Origin: Allacma fusca
Lineage: Eukaryota; Arthropoda; Collembola; Symphypleona; Sminthuridae
Assembly (NCBI GenBank): GCA_947179485.1
Contig: OX359245.1
Coordinates: 59,755,067-59,819,066, forward strand
Length of the DNA stretch: 64,000 nt
Direction: 5' to 3'
Position 1 is the first letter of the stretch. Each line of letters opens with the position of its first letter. The translations under genes and the position numbers were made by a program. The notes under the pieces were generated by a model. That model had not been told where the DNA came from and made no database searches. It saw nothing but the letters and a program-made list of their open reading frames with translations. Positions 43,320 to 57,271 of this stretch are shown here, piece after piece.

Positions 43320-44480
43320 GATTTGATTTGATTTGATTTATTGTCAGTAATGCATACGCAACACTAGCACTGTATTCACCTGGAGTTAACCTGTGAAGTG
43401 ATTAGTGTTGAAGGTAGCCGACATGTAATTACAATATTTAGAGAAAGATTAACAATGTAGAGATTAATGATTAAATCACGTAGCTTAGGTTTAGTTTGTT
43501 ATATTCAGTATCATCAAGTACATTAAGCTGCCTTATTAAAAACGTGACATTAGAATTATAATACCTGTCACGTTTACATAATAATACATAAATATGGTTA
43601 CCACTTCTAGTTTTATTATAATTTGAGAATTTCAATTTTAGTATGCTGACACACATTTATTATTAAGGCGACTTAATATTGGTTGGAGTTTTAAATTCCT
43701 TGAGTGTTTTCAAATAGTTGGATCGTTGTGTTTGTAGCGATGATTGATGGGAAACAATATTTGTAAATATGGAGCTGGTGGCTGTCATGGTTATGGTGTC
43801 TGGTAGATTCTTGGTTTGGTGATTGATTTACCGGTGAGGCTCACAGATTAATGATTCCGTGTAGTTTGGAGTTTCAGGTGTTCTGCTCCGTCTCTTGGTC
43901 GATTTGTTTCATTTACTACCCGATCTGCATCGCTTCTTGACGCTTCTTCTGTTTATACCTCGAAATAAATATTGACATCTTTTGAGAGAGATGTATTCAT
44001 TTATGATTTAATGGATAATGTGCGGTACTTCAGACATAGTTTTAATGATATATGATTGAAACGAAAAATTTTGCCTTGATTGATAGCTTATGAGAAGAGT
44101 TATCATTAAGGCATGAGAGAGATTTGCTTAGGAAGTGTCCTTTCAAATCTCTTCTCGTAAGCTTTGCTCCAATGTTGACGAATGCTCCGGTCTATTTCTT
44201 CAAGGATCGGTTGCTTCAGCCACGTTGCACGCACTTTACTTATGTGTAGGTACATATACGCACACTAACGGGTTAAAAGTTCTAAGTTCCTATTGTAAGT
44301 TTACCGAATAATTTGCTACATTGTTTGATTAAAATTACTTACAGGGCACATACGGGACACTACGGATGATTTTAATTGATTTGAAACTGCGTTAATGTGC
44401 AGTATTTAAGTAATTTTGCTGATTTGTTTGAGCATCGCATCAACGGCAGACATAGTCGCCGGACGCGCGCGCGGGAATGA
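43320..44480 (-). mobile_element. 5'-truncated non-LTR retroelement with (AAATC)n tail
   Basis: A 1161-base insertion present in unit 2 only. Flanks are a 7-bp duplication ACTATTT (43313-43319 and 44481-44487); unit 1 has the empty site at about 30837-30843. Read on the minus strand it ends in AATAAATCAAATCAAATCAAATC, a short tandem tail typical of some LINEs and SINEs. Near that end (43471-43656) a frame contains NYNKTRSG, reminiscent of the Y-N-T-R-S segment at the C-terminal end of some LINE ORF2 proteins. No reverse transcriptase domain remains, so the family is uncertain. Confidence 0.7.
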
Positions 44481-44632
44481 ACTATTTCCAATGTTTAGAT
44501 TACAAGACGTTGTTTTAAAATTAGGCCCAAAACTTAATGATTATAGGTAAAACCAGATTCTTCGGGTGTGAGCATATGCAATCATTTTTTGAGTGACAAG
44601 AAATTTTTAAAAATGCCGTAAAAGAAATGTTA

Positions 44633-44781
44633 TTAAGTCACTCTCGCAGCAAGGTCTTGCAATTCTTTAAGAACTAACGGGCCCAGGCTGCTTGCTATCT
44701 CTTCGGATTCAAAAATATTTTTGTCAACAATAAAAGTAAATCTTTGCTGATTGTTCGTTCCTCCAGTGAATACGGTCATGC
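44633..44781 (-). CDS. WSD-type O-acyltransferase D, last exon
   Basis: Same sequence as 30989-31137: acceptor GTTAATAG, then 49 codons and TAA. The retroelement at 43320-44480 inserted about 150 bases downstream of the stop and leaves the coding part intact, though it may separate the gene from its polyadenylation site. Confidence 0.75.
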
Positions 44782-44894
44782 CTATTAACCCAAAAATTGT
44801 TGCCATTATGACATCGCGAAATTGCTTTATGAAGTCATATCACATGTGTATGCACTGGGTATTTTTTAATGATTTCTTTAGGACTCTCACTTAC

Positions 44895-45190
44895 CCACAG
44901 ACGAGATCGTGCCCAAATAAGGCATTATTTCCATCAACTCTAGACCCTCTAAATAGTCTGTTGTGGTTGTGACCGGGAAATGCGAAATTGAAAAACTTAT
45001 TCCAATAGAACACGTGAGTTTGATAATTCTTTGACTCACTGTTACGGGTAAATACGCTGCAAGTCGAACAAGAAACTTTACGCACAGTCCGGCGGTAGAA
45101 TGTGAAAGGTCCTGGAGTACTTTTTGAGTTTTGTACAGTCGGTCGATCGAGGAATAAGCTTCGCATGGTAACTTCGCACCCGTACACATA
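44895..45190 (-). CDS. WSD-type O-acyltransferase D, penultimate exon
   Basis: Copy of 31251-31546 with the same acceptor and donor and the same family-like frame (ISHFPVTTTTDYLEGLELM). Confidence 0.75.
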
Positions 45191-46688
45191 CTGAAACCAC
45201 AGTAAGATTTAACGTAAAAGTTACCAATAGAGATATTTTTATGTAATATATAAACAATAATATTAATACATATTTTACGGGCTTTTTTTATTTATCCTAA
45301 TTTTAGGGAACGGGTATAAGGTACGAAGAGTTAGCAAACACGAAAGGGTTGCTTGCCAGTCATCACAACTGTAAAAGAAATGGCACATGGAAATTCAACA
45401 TTCACTGGTCACACATACAAACTAGTTTTAATACTCAAAAAGGTGGCGCAGTGACTGGGCACTGTAAAACAAACTAATTATTAAAAAACTTAAAAACATA
45501 ATTAAATTCGACAACAAATACGCAGTGCAAACCTTTAATATATATTATCTTATAAAGCGCTCGCAATTTAAGCGAAATGACATTAAAATTATATTAGCGT
45601 AATCGCGGTTCATATTCTTAGAAACGTGTTTTGCTGTATACATGTACATAATATGTACCTAACATCAGGTACTCTATCATTTACTACACTTCAATATCAA
45701 TTCGGCCATTGACGACTTTACACTTCAGTGTTAACCACATGTGATTTTTGTACTCATTGTAGGAACTTTAGACCAATGATATAAGAAGCTTTATACCCTA
45801 AGAATAAGGGAGTCTCCTACGGCACGAATTAGATAGATTTATTAAAGGTCGATATGGCCTTAGGCTTACAACCCACTGATTATCGCCATTAATACATGTA
45901 CATTTTATAAGATATGAAATTTATAAATACGATAAAAACTTTAGTAAATGGATGGTACAGTTGTAGGTAAAAAATGTTCCCTGCTATAACAAGGGCCGTC
46001 AAAAAACACTCTATGTTTTCATTTTAGTTTCTGATATACATATAATGTAAAAATATATGGTTGAAGTGGCATTGCTTCCATACAAATATAAAAATACATA
46101 GATATTTATAACATTTGATGGAACGCTGTCAGGTCGTGTGTTCTCTAATTCAGCCCACCAACATCCCCATTTTTAACTAGATATAATTTGGTACCCACCC
46201 ACGGGATTAGTACTATTTTGCTAAGGCCACTGGTGGGCTGATGGGCGTACACTTCCTTTCAGCTTACATTTTACTTACCATATACCTTTCTTACCATATA
46301 CCGTTCTTCGTTCTAAGCATTTTAAATTATAGTCGGTTAGCAATATTAGCCGACGATATATAAAAATATTAAATAATTAAATATAATAGAATTAGCGGAT
46401 TATTAGTAAGAAAATTTCGATGGAAGATAATTTTCTTACCCGGTAAGGGAGTGTGCACATATTACGTTTCATTTTTGGGGGAGGGAGGGGGTCTTGAAGC
46501 TGATGTTTTTGTGTATACCTTGTGGGGGGTGGGGACAATCTTGCTGATGAGGTTTCACCAATTCTCACAAAAATGTGAGGAATAAACTCGGAAAATTGTT
46601 AGACTCTAGTGGTTTTAGTTACAAGCTTTTACTGCTGAAAGACCACTAATACATTTTGTAAACATACGCAAGCCGTACATTAATCCAA
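45191..46688. other. Acyltransferase D intronic region
   Basis: Non-coding copy of 31547-33044. From 45665 it is homologous to the window start. Confidence 0.55.
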
Positions 46689-46928
46689 ATGTCTGCCAAC
46701 CATGAGCATTCCGAAAACTCATGGTTTACGCAGGAATGGCTACAAAATCACGCCCGTCAATTTCAGTTTTGCAAACCATTTTTTCTCGTGATCCCAGTTG
46801 CTGTCGCCCTTGGCGATGCAATTTGGACGAAGTTTGAATATCGAAGTTTATCCAGGTTCATGTGCTCTTTAATCAAAACTAGTAAAAACCCTGTGCTTTT
46901 CAGGGACGATTACTTGAAGAGAGGGTAG
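46689..46928 (+). other. Small conserved ORF, unit 2
   Basis: Identical to 33045-33284; same caveats. Confidence 0.2.
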
Positions 46929-47358
46929 TGTGATTGTAGAAATTAAAAGCCAAACGGTTTACGAATCAAGACCTGTCGTAGATACTTGTATGCCTAAATC
47001 GGGGAGATTGTATTAAGAGCTGCGCTTTAAATAAACGGACAGGTAGTACTCGTTAATAATAAGGAGTGTTTCGCATACCACCTTTTGGGAGTTGTGTGTG
47101 GCCATTGAACTATGTAAGTGCGAAACTTTAAATAAACGGACAGAAAGTGCCCTTTAATAATAAGGATGTATCTGGAGTTTGTATTTGCAACCCGAGCGAT
47201 TCATCTGCCTACTTTGGCGGTTTGTCGCATCATGTCATGCTAGATGTCTGGAAATTATCCCCTGTCTACTGTTTCCCCAGCATTCAAGACAACCTTGAAA
47301 GCCAAACCTACCATGCATGGAATCACTATTTTGCTAGCAACATAGCATATGAATCCTA

Positions 47359-47660
47359 CAAAAGAGCTACTCATAGAATTTCGTTAGAAAGCATCTCGAA
47401 GAGCTGCTCATAGAAATTCGTTAGAAAGCATCTCGAAGAGTTGCTCATAGAAATTCGTTAGAAAGCATCTCGAAGAGCTGCTCATAGAAATTTGTTAGAA
47501 AGCATCTCAAAGAGCTGCTCATAAAAATTTGTTAGAAAGCATCTCAAAGAGCTGCTCATAGAAATTCGTTAGAAAACATCTCAAAGAGCTGCTCATAGAA
47601 ATTCGTTAGAAAGCATCTCAAAGAGCTGCTCATAGAAATTCGTTAGAAAGCATCTCGATG
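47359..47660. repeat. 37-bp minisatellite, unit 2
   Basis: Same array as 33715-34016, with the same unit count; no expansion since the tandem duplication. Confidence 0.9.
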
Positions 47661-48398
47661 AGCATTGAATCTGTTGTTCAAAGTTATCAAATGCAATTTT
47701 CCACAGCATGTGAAGATGAGTATTTTTCAAATCGAAAACAAAATCGGTCAAGCATTTTCGGGGAAAAGTACAGATTTAATTTTTTTTTACGCACGAACAC
47801 GCTGACCGATTTAAATCAATAACGAACGCATACAAGTTTTCTGCCTATACAAAACGGTTTGGTCTAGTAGTTTCGGAGGAAAACTATAGACATCACGGAC
47901 AACACTATCTTCTAAGGGGGCTGACGCCGCACTAAAAATGCTACGGATCAAACTTACTTTTTGTCTTTGTTTTTGCTTTGATGACGTTGACAGGGGAGGG
48001 GGGGTCAAGGAATAAGGACGTTAGGATGACGATAGAGGGGTAGGGTCAAAAAAATGGTGCAAAAATTAATCGTAATATGTGCACACTCCCTAAGGAAATC
48101 AAAAGTATGCGTAACCGAATCAAGGACTAAGAAGAAAATTAAAATCATGTCATAAATAAGATTCCGTGTAATTCCCGTGACCAAATTTATTTTATTACGG
48201 TAAAACTTATCGTCCGTTGCACATACGCCTGAAAGAACATATGAACCACGTTCGTTTGAAGAACTGTGTGTGTGTCTATGGGTCTGTAAATTGGACATTT
48301 TGTGATGTTGAAATTTGTGGCCATTCTCTATACAAGAAAACTCCTACTCTATTAACTATTTGTCTACAATTTAAAGACTTACGCATGAATAACCATAC
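47661..48398. other. Intronic region with candidate exon, acyltransferase D
   Basis: Copy of 34017-34754, including the phase-compatible acceptor before 48228. Confidence 0.35.
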
Positions 48399-49662
48399 CT
48401 CCCGGATGGTTTGGAATGGGTAGCACAAAAAAGCAGCACAAATCCTTCGGCACTGCCATTTTTGCTAATTTCAATGACTGCACCATAGCTCCTTGAATAG
48501 CAGATTGTAAAACCGCGGCGTAACTAACTTTGTAATGATTTTTGATATCCTTGATAAGACTCACAGGAATCAAAGGACTCACACTCGAAATAACTTCTTG
48601 GGATAGTTCTCCTTTATATATTGTTCTACAGACTGCAGTTGTTAAAATAGCTTCAACTAAATCGTAAGGACTTCTAAAAATTAAACCTAGCTTTTCCAAG
48701 AAAGAAAGTTTCCCCTGATTTTGTACAATATCCGGCAATGAGAACTTTGCGTTGAACAACAGCTTGAATAGTTTCTGAAGGCTGTAACCATCACCCAGGA
48801 CATGATCATTTCTGAAAATAATGCATGTCTTTGATTCTGGCGATTCTCCATAGATTACATCATTTATTATTACAACCTCCCATGGACTCTGATTTTTTGT
48901 CCAAGGAGAGTCAAGAAGTTTCCCCATTATTTTGGAAATATCACTCTGTTTGCAAGGACTTGGAAGGGCCATTTCCCCTGTGTAATCATATTCCCTGACG
49001 TGTTTTTCCAAGCTGAAATTCTCGTCTGTCTTCCAAAAGGCATAGCCCAAGAAACTGGTCCAGGTTTGCTGAAGCCTCAAGTAAACGTTTTGATTTTTGT
49101 CGTTTGTTTGGTTAAAGATTCTTTCCTGAAAGAGCCCCCGAACTCTCTTGGCTTTTAGTTCTCCATTGACTATACCTGCGACCATCATGTTCGTATTCTT
49201 GTGAGCGCCAGTGTGAGGATCAATAGCAAATAAAACATTTTCCTTAGTGAGAAAACAGTCTAGATCCGGACGGAAATATTTTGCGACAATCCAAACCAAA
49301 GAACGGACAAATAAATTACACAGGAATAGAGGCATTTGAGTCAGAATCAACACAAAAGATACTAAGGTGGCCAGAATTGTTGTTAGTTCATGCAAACGTT
49401 TTATTAAAATGGACATTTTATGGGCACGAGCTGATGAAACTAGTGAAATATATGTAGTGGACAGAACAAAATTACGAACAAATTTTGATATTTGAGTATT
49501 TTTCTCCAGAACTAACTTAGTAAAGCCAGTGAAACTTTCTTTGACTTCGTTGCTGACTCCGTCAAATTCAGATGGGATGTAAACTATTATCAAGCCTAAA
49601 TACAAGAAATTGGGCTGAGACAATTTCAGAGAGGATGTTGGAATTGGTTCAGTGTTACACAT
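48399..49662 (-). CDS. WSD-type O-acyltransferase D, first coding exon
   Basis: Protein identical to copy C (34755-36018), with the DHVLGDG motif and the same donor. Together with 44895-45190 and 44633-44781 it forms a gene of the same structure as copy C. Confidence 0.82.
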
Positions 49663-50798
49663 CCAAGTTAATAATTATTAATCCATTATTATTTAGTCAT
49701 AAAAACTAGGAATCAGGTTCTCTTGTCAGAAATGTAATTCATTTGTAATTGTAAAATTACATTGTGTAATCATGGATTTTTCAGTTGTAATTTTTTGAAT
49801 TGCATACAATACATGGGCACACAAGCATCTACAATAATTTGTAGTAATAATAATTAGTATTAAAACTTCCTGCTTGCGTAATTCCTCAGCATAGAATTAT
49901 TCGTGGCTGGGACAAAAAACCTGGATAATTGCCCTTTCCGTACATTTTGGGAAATAAATACAATTATGCGCACACGGACCCGTATTATGTGCCCTTGTAT
50001 ACGTATTTATGTTCCAAACGAATGTGAAATGTGAGTAGGAAATTCTTTCGAAAATATTTTCAGTGAGCTTTACAAAACCATAGGTATTACTACTACTAAA
50101 TACGTAATTATCTTTCCAGGGTTAAACAAGGATTTTTGATGATATCTCTATTTTTATTTGCGTCAACGATAAGTGTAAGTACCTTGATTGAGCATGATAG
50201 TTTATAATTTTGTTCGCATAATAGCATAAGTCACGGAATTAACTACTAAAGTATTCACTGCTCTGATTAGTTAAAAATTTTCTTACAGGATTATTACCAA
50301 TTAATTGACCCAAGTCAATTTTATTCACACACAATCGTTCATAAAACGAATTCAACTATATAAATCCCAATGAAATCTCTAAAATCTATAACGTTCTAAT
50401 AATTTTTAAACTTCCAGCCGTGTATCAATAAATAGAAAATAATTTGATAATTTACCCATTTTTCGCGTTTTAATGGAAATATGTTGCGTTGCGATTTTCC
50501 CGCCAATGGGGTAGTCAAATTTTGGCGGGAGGATAGGTAATAGATCATTCCTTCACAATTACAGGTCACGCAAAAACTATTGTGATTTCACAGTAGGATA
50601 TTTTTACGCCCGCATATATCAAGTAATGAGTGTGTTGTCAATCGTGATGGGGATCTGTCAATTATTACAGCATTCTTGTGCTAATTCTCGTGACAATATG
50701 TCAATACCCGTCACAGCTAAATTGGCAAAAGAGAACAACTTTTTTACAAGAGACAAAGTGTTCAGGCCTAGAGTTTCCAATGTGTTTAACATTTTTGT

Positions 50799-51719
50799 TC
50801 CGTAGGAAATTCCGTTCCGTTCCGAAACATACAGAAAATATTGTTCCCGGTTCCGTTCCAATTTTCGGGATATCGGTACATTTTAACTGAAATCGTTCGG
50901 AACAAAGAAGTAAAGTTTTATTTCCGTAACAGTTTGTGTTCCGTTCCGGATTATGCTAATTTTTCTGTTCCGAATCCGTTCCTTTCCAAAGCATCCCGGA
51001 ATTTTTCACTAGGTGTACATGAAATGCAATTATATTACCTGTAATATTTCTTCAACTATAATGCTGTACAAGTTTGGTTTTTGAGTATAAATCATTTCAA
51101 TTCTGTATTTTAAAAAACGGATTTTAGGATAATTAGGATATTGTTATAATTATGAAACGACAATCAATAATTGAAATAACGAGCTGTACTACTTCAAACT
51201 GTACATTTTATTTGAAATAAATTGAATTTTTTCGATAGAAAAAACGCGAAGCCAATCCTTCAAGCAAGTAAAATTATCTATGCTTCCGTTAATGTTTATG
51301 GAAATTGATATTCACATTATATCTGTATATCTGCAAATTCGCAGGCTTCGCGAAAATTTTTGCAAATGAAATAGTTAACTTTATCCATCCAACACAATGC
51401 TGCCAAATAAAGCATGCTTACAAGCCAGAGCGATAAGAAACATGTTTCAATTTTAGTTGAACAATGGCGCGACACTTTTGAAACAGCACCGGAACGGATC
51501 GGAACGGAACATAGCAATTCCGCTTCCCGATTACATAAATTATATGTGACATTTTTCGTACCGATGCTGTGAACCGTTTCGGCCCCAATATCATCGGTAC
51601 AAGTGCTCATGTTCCGGTTTTGTCCCGATTCAATGACGGAACCGAAAATAATGTCCCGAAATTGTTCCGTTCCGTTTCCGAACAAGGAACTTCGGGATTT
51701 TGGAAACCCGAAGGAAGCT
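50799..51719. repeat. GTTCCG-rich element, unit 2
   Basis: Copy of 37155-38075. Confidence 0.5.
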
Positions 51720-53055
51720 CCATTGAGGCCAGCCTGAAGAAAAAATTACTACTTCACTATCTTGAAAGAATGTAAGGCTTATTCACATGTAAATAACCCG
51801 AGCCTTCTGAAACTCCACATTTCTAAAGAAATGTAATCTATTTTGTCCCAATCTATTTTCAATGACCTGTTACTGATTGGAAACCTGTCCTCATGCCATA
51901 TTTCTCCTCCAATTAAACTTTAAGAAAAAGAAGCCAATTGTGGAGAGCATGGTCCACATGAAACCACTCACTCAACAGACACGGGAAGAGTCGCATCCTC
52001 AATTTCCAGCCACACACATTCTACTCTCACACACATTTTCCTCCGTATTTTGGAAATTACATTTAAAATGAACTTAAACTGTTTTTTTTGTAATTCTGCA
52101 TTCCCCTTCATACATCATTTGCACGGGTCACACTTGGAATTTTCACTACTGCAAAATCTTTAACAATCAGTCCAAAAGTTCCACAAACACAAAAATTTAC
52201 ACAGCTTTTGACTGCTGATCTTTTCCGAGGATAGAATTGTAAGCCTCTTTGGTCGGCAGTTTGGGGCAGATTATAGAGTTTGTACAACAATTCCGGCTCA
52301 AATACTTATAGAACTTATGTAACTTATAACATCAAAGTAACGCCAATTACGCTAGTCACGTGACAGCTACGTCACTTTGCCTCACGTATACAACTTATAA
52401 GCTTGCTCTATTAGTTTCAACCATTTCGTGCGGAGTGAGTCTCTCCAACGTTTAAAGCTTGCCTGGGCTTATATTTGGCGCTAACTCGTACACGCATCGA
52501 GTAGAACTTATGAAGTTAAACTTATAAATGTGCATATAGGTTTTATTAGTTTGGAGCGCAGAAGTTTGTACAAACTCCCTAATCAAACAACCGGGAAGTA
52601 GTAAATACAGTCAAACCTCTTTGTAGTCACTACCGCTATAAGCAACTTCTCTCTATAATCATAAAATAATTTAGCCCCGACGATTCTCCCGCATACTGCA
52701 ATGTTAAATAATTTCCGAATAGTCAACTTCAAAATAGTCATGACCTCTGTATTGTCCAGCATATTTTCTGTCCCAAGGAATCTGCAACTCCCCATATAAT
52801 CTCATTATTTCAAAAATCCGGGCCCAGCCGCGATTATAATTGCAATATTACCGAATAATATTTAAACCTTACTATATGGTGCACATAAAATGTAAACCAT
52901 AATATTTTACTAGTATATTACCAGTACTGGACGAGACCAGATACAATCAGTCCAATATCAGGACCATTTCTGGTCAGAATGCATGGAACCATGGTTGTAA
53001 ATACGGTATGCAAAATAAGATAAATTTTTTTGGCAATCGCGTCCCGCAATTCTCC

Positions 53056-53354
53056 AGATTGCTTGCTATCTCTTCGCATGCAAAATATTCTTGTCAACGT
53101 TAAAAATAATTCTTTCTTCTTGATTGTTCGCTCCTCCTGTGGTTATCGACATGCCTATTAACCGTAAAATTGCTACTATTACATTACGACATAACAAAAA
53201 CATTTTATATATATTTCATTTCAAGAATTTATTATGCGTGCTGTTTTAGGTATCTCACTCACGCAGAGCGACGATCGCTCCCATATTAGGCGTCATGTCC
53301 ATCACTTCCAAGCCCTCAAAATAATCCTGAGAGGTTGTGACCGGGAAATGCGAA
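53056..53354 (-). pseudogene. Degenerate acyltransferase exons, unit 2
   Basis: Copy of 39412-39710, with the same frameshifted last exon. Confidence 0.65.
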
Positions 53355-54640
53355 ATTGCCCATTACCCAATGTCCCCAAGTCAAAACGCTCTGAAATGTG
53401 AGCAAGTTTTTATGAATATTGCTTAAGTAAATTGTAATGGTTATTTCAAAATGTGGTTGAAATCGCCCTGATTGTTTTTTTTTAAATAAATTCTGCAATT
53501 TTGAAAATAAAAACTCTAAATTCAGTCTGTTTTGATGTCGGTAACTGACGCCACCCTACGCGAAGCCTCAAATTATCGCGTAGCGATGATTTTCGAAGAG
53601 TGGATTAGGTAAACAGTAAGATATCTATTGTTTTTGAAGGAGTTTGGATCAGCCGTTTGACCTCCGATATTTAAATATGGCAATGTTTAAAAACACGTTG
53701 ATATATGGTGCATAAAGTCTGGGATGTTAATCTTCCGCCAACTACAGTCCGTTTTGTCGTTCATATTAAAAAGTCTTTATATATCAACCGGTAGAAGTCG
53801 TACGAACTCGCACGTGCTTTCAATTGAATTTAAAACGTTTTTTCAACTATTGGTGAATGAATACTCATTGCGATTATAGGCGCGAAATTTAATCAATCAA
53901 TATTCTTGAATTTAATACTAACTACGAGCAGTGGAAACAAATTTAATTATATGTGCGCATGTATGTATGTACATGAGTTAACCCACAAGGGCTTTAATGC
54001 GAATCTGTATCTTTTAACGTTTCACTATTACTTCCTGGTACTGCGAACGAGCCTGCGGTCTGGTGGTGTAGCGAATCTGTAAGGTTGCAGAAGAGCCGGC
54101 TTTAGACTGTAGCTCACCCCAAAATAATTTCAGGTCCTTTCTATCTTTCGATATACACTATCGGTATGCAAATGAGGTTTGGAGGCATGTTGCGCATTCT
54201 TGGAAGAGTATCAGCAGGAGTAGTGTGTGCCATACACTGATAATTATTCGAAAGATGAATCGGTATATTTACATATACTGCGACTGCAGATATTCGGATA
54301 AGATTGGCCCTTGTCTCCACCCTTCTCTGCATATCTTCTTTCTCTACCTATAGCTTTACATTTCACTCTCACTCTATAGCTATTTCGGACAGCAGGAGCA
54401 GTCCAGCACTGAATGTACTCAACTACCATCGTTGAGGAATGGCTCTAAGAGCCCAGTGCCCCTGCGTTTGCGGAGGTGTGACCAGTGAGAGAGATGGATG
54501 TTGGGTTCTGGGGGATGTTGCGGCTGGATACCGGGCGCACTAACGCTCACTCAACCGAGTGTACTAAATTACGGTTGCCTGGGCTCTACTGGACCTGTGC
54601 GTACCTGCAAACACAAGGCTTGTACTCCTTCAGTTCGTCG

Positions 54641-55207
54641 AGGGATATATTCTCCTTCTTTGTTACCTTGCTCTCTTCTCTCCTTAGATTAAGTAAATTA
54701 AGATATATGGTTGTTAAACACAAATACAATTGCAATGTACGGATGATATGGGCTCAGCCCGAAACGATTCCTTCATAAAGAATTAAATTACTGCCTGGTA
54801 CTGCTATGTTACATTGGAGCTTCTCCTCTTAGTGACTTAGCACTTAGTGCTGTTACAGATAACTTTGATTATTAAATTCCGAAATTATTTGGAAAAATAC
54901 GTGTTTGCCAGCTATTATTAACATTATTGGTAAAACTTGTAAATCATATATCATCATATATGTGGGCTAAATAAATTATCTCAAGGCACTACCGGCGCCG
55001 GGAGTAAAACAGCACATGTTTGAGAGTATCTTTGTCTATCTAAATCCAATTTATACGGGCTATGGTCAAGTCATCGTAACGTCAAGTCTGGTTTCAGCTA
55101 TATCTGTATTTTATTCAAGTTACAGGAAAAGTATGAATTTTTGTGTAATTATGTGAATATGAAAAGCCATAAAAAAAGCCTGAAAAAAATTTAGTCAAGC
55201 TCATGGT
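54641..55207. other. Non-coding, homologue of 10008-10574
   Basis: No gene supported; nearly identical to block A. Confidence 0.6.
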
Positions 55208-55893
55208 CAGAGCTGCGTTTAAGTACAAGTACAACTTGAATAGTTCAAGTGCGTATCAAGTTCAAGACAAGTCAAGTACTGGCAATTTTTTAACTTGAAA
55301 CGTGAACATCAAATTCAAGTACACATATTCTTGGCGGTTAAATTTCACTGCATATTTTGTAACAGTCCTAGAATTTCCGCTTCGAAGTGTTTTAACGCTA
55401 CATCATAACGTTTTTAGCAACATTTCATTCCCTATTTCAAATTGGTTAGATTCTTCTCGTAATAATTCACATGAGCTGCAATACTTTGAATAAAAACTTA
55501 TAGCTCGTTATCCTATAAAGTGAGTTAAATTGAACGTGTATACCATGGATTCCCACAATTTAATTAGTTTGGAAAACGGAAATACAGACACTCCAAGCAC
55601 TAATTCCTGTAAAAAAACGTTCGCAAATGTATGGACATTTCTCATATTCTCAAGCTACCAAAAACTAACTGAACTACTTGAAAAATAAAGTTCAAGTTCA
55701 CGTTCAGGTCACGGTTTGCGTCGAACTTGAAAGTCAAGTTGTTATCAAGTTCAAGTTGTACAAAATTAACTTGAAAATCATGTACTTGAACACCCTAGTA
55801 GTTCCAAGAACTTGATTTATCAAGTTCAAGTGCGGAAATTTTTTCAAGTTCAAGTCAAGTTATCTTAAAATACTTGACTTGAACGCAGCTCTG
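55208..55893. mobile_element. hAT-like CTTGAA transposon (partner of 10575-11276)
   Basis: Same insertion and same 8-bp duplication CTCATGGT (55200-55207 and 55894-55901) as in block A, 16 bases shorter through a small internal deletion near 55380. It shows that the insertion predates the segmental duplication. Confidence 0.88.
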
Positions 55894-57271
55894 CTCATGG
55901 TCAAGTTTTTACTTCCAAGGACTATGCTTGGGAGTTAATGAGGATTTTTATGCACTAAGAATGTTCACAGTCGACTCTCCCAAAGAGTCCTGCCTATCTA
56001 TAAAGTCACTTTTGGTTCCTCCCAACGTAGTCATGTCCTCTGAAAACACCACAGGAAGGTTAACGAAATTCATACTTAGAAGCAAAAATGAAGAGGGCAA
56101 GGCATTGCTGAAGTAAATGAAATGATGCTAGAGGCTCAGTTACTTTATCCAATATCACTTTCGCACCGAGTTTATTAACAACAAAACTTCTTATTTATAC
56201 TTGATTTTTTTCGCACAACAATATCATATAGTCCGGTTGGGTCACTGTCTTTATTGCGACAACACATCCGTCATCAAAAATATTCCCGAAAATATAAATA
56301 TAACAAAAAGGATGTCAAATCTACTTGCGAAATCGTTCATATTTTTTTACTTAAACTTACATGCCTTTATGCTGGAGCTAAATGCCTGACACTGTCTGAT
56401 AGCATCTTGAAAAAGTAAATTTAGTTATACTTTAGATCTGATGCAATTAAAGTAATTCGAATTCCGGCATATGAATGTTTACTTAATAGCGTGTCAAAGA
56501 GGTCACAAGACACTTCAATTTCGGGAATATTTGCAAACTTTGAAATTCTTATTAATGATTGTAAGATATGAATGCAGATGGTTTGATTGCTAGTTTTGTT
56601 TATTTTAGTATCTAGTTTGGTAATTTCAATTAATCAGAACAACATCATTTTACCGCGTATTACGGCTACGGGTACATGTACGATATGAGTCTGAGCTTAT
56701 GATGTGAAGTGCAAATTCCGGGGGAAAGTGAATCGACGTTTGCCAACTTAAAATTCGAATTTGCTTCAATAGATCAAAAAACAGAACAAAAAAAAGAGAA
56801 TAAGCGTTTAGGTAAGTTGCGGGACGGAGAGTGGTTTATTAGGTTCTTTTAAGTAATTTTTGCATTCATTTAGCCACAAATGCATTATACATACATAAAA
56901 AGGGAATGGAAAATTCTACAATAGACAAGGCTAACAATAAACTAGAAGTCTTACCAATGGTCACGAACTGATTTAATGTATTCAGTGCACCTGTAAACCC
57001 TAACGACCATTGCATGATCTAGGAGTTTGATAACGCAACCCATATAAAAATTTGTTAAAGGAGAGATACGAGCTTGGACTTAATGTTTGAACAGGTTCTT
57101 CGTCACCATTCATTTTATCTAAGTAATCACTATTTCCGAAGTTTAGAATCCAAGAAATTGTTTTACAATTAAGCCCAGAACTCAATATTTTTACGTAAGA
57201 CAAGATTCGTCGGGTGCGAGTATTTGAAATAATTTTTTAACTTTTGCAATATATGTATATTTAGTAGCGAT
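55894..57271. other. Non-coding, homologue of 11277-12655
   Basis: No gene supported. Differs from block A by scattered substitutions (e.g. 56280, 56444, 56460), clearly more diverged than the two tandem units are from each other. Confidence 0.6.

Larger units (their letters stand above)
40996..54640. repeat. Tandem duplication unit 2
   Basis: Near-identical second copy of 28519-40995, longer by one 1161-bp insertion plus its 7-bp duplication. Its right end continues into sequence homologous to block A (10008 onward), showing that unit 2 keeps the ancestral right flank and unit 1 ends at the duplication junction. Confidence 0.95.
49663..54640. other. Long non-coding region, unit 2
   Basis: Copy of 36019-40995 with the same contents: transposon empty site near 50175, GTTCCG element 50799-51719, degenerate acyltransferase exons 53056-53354. 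No intact gene. Confidence 0.55.
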
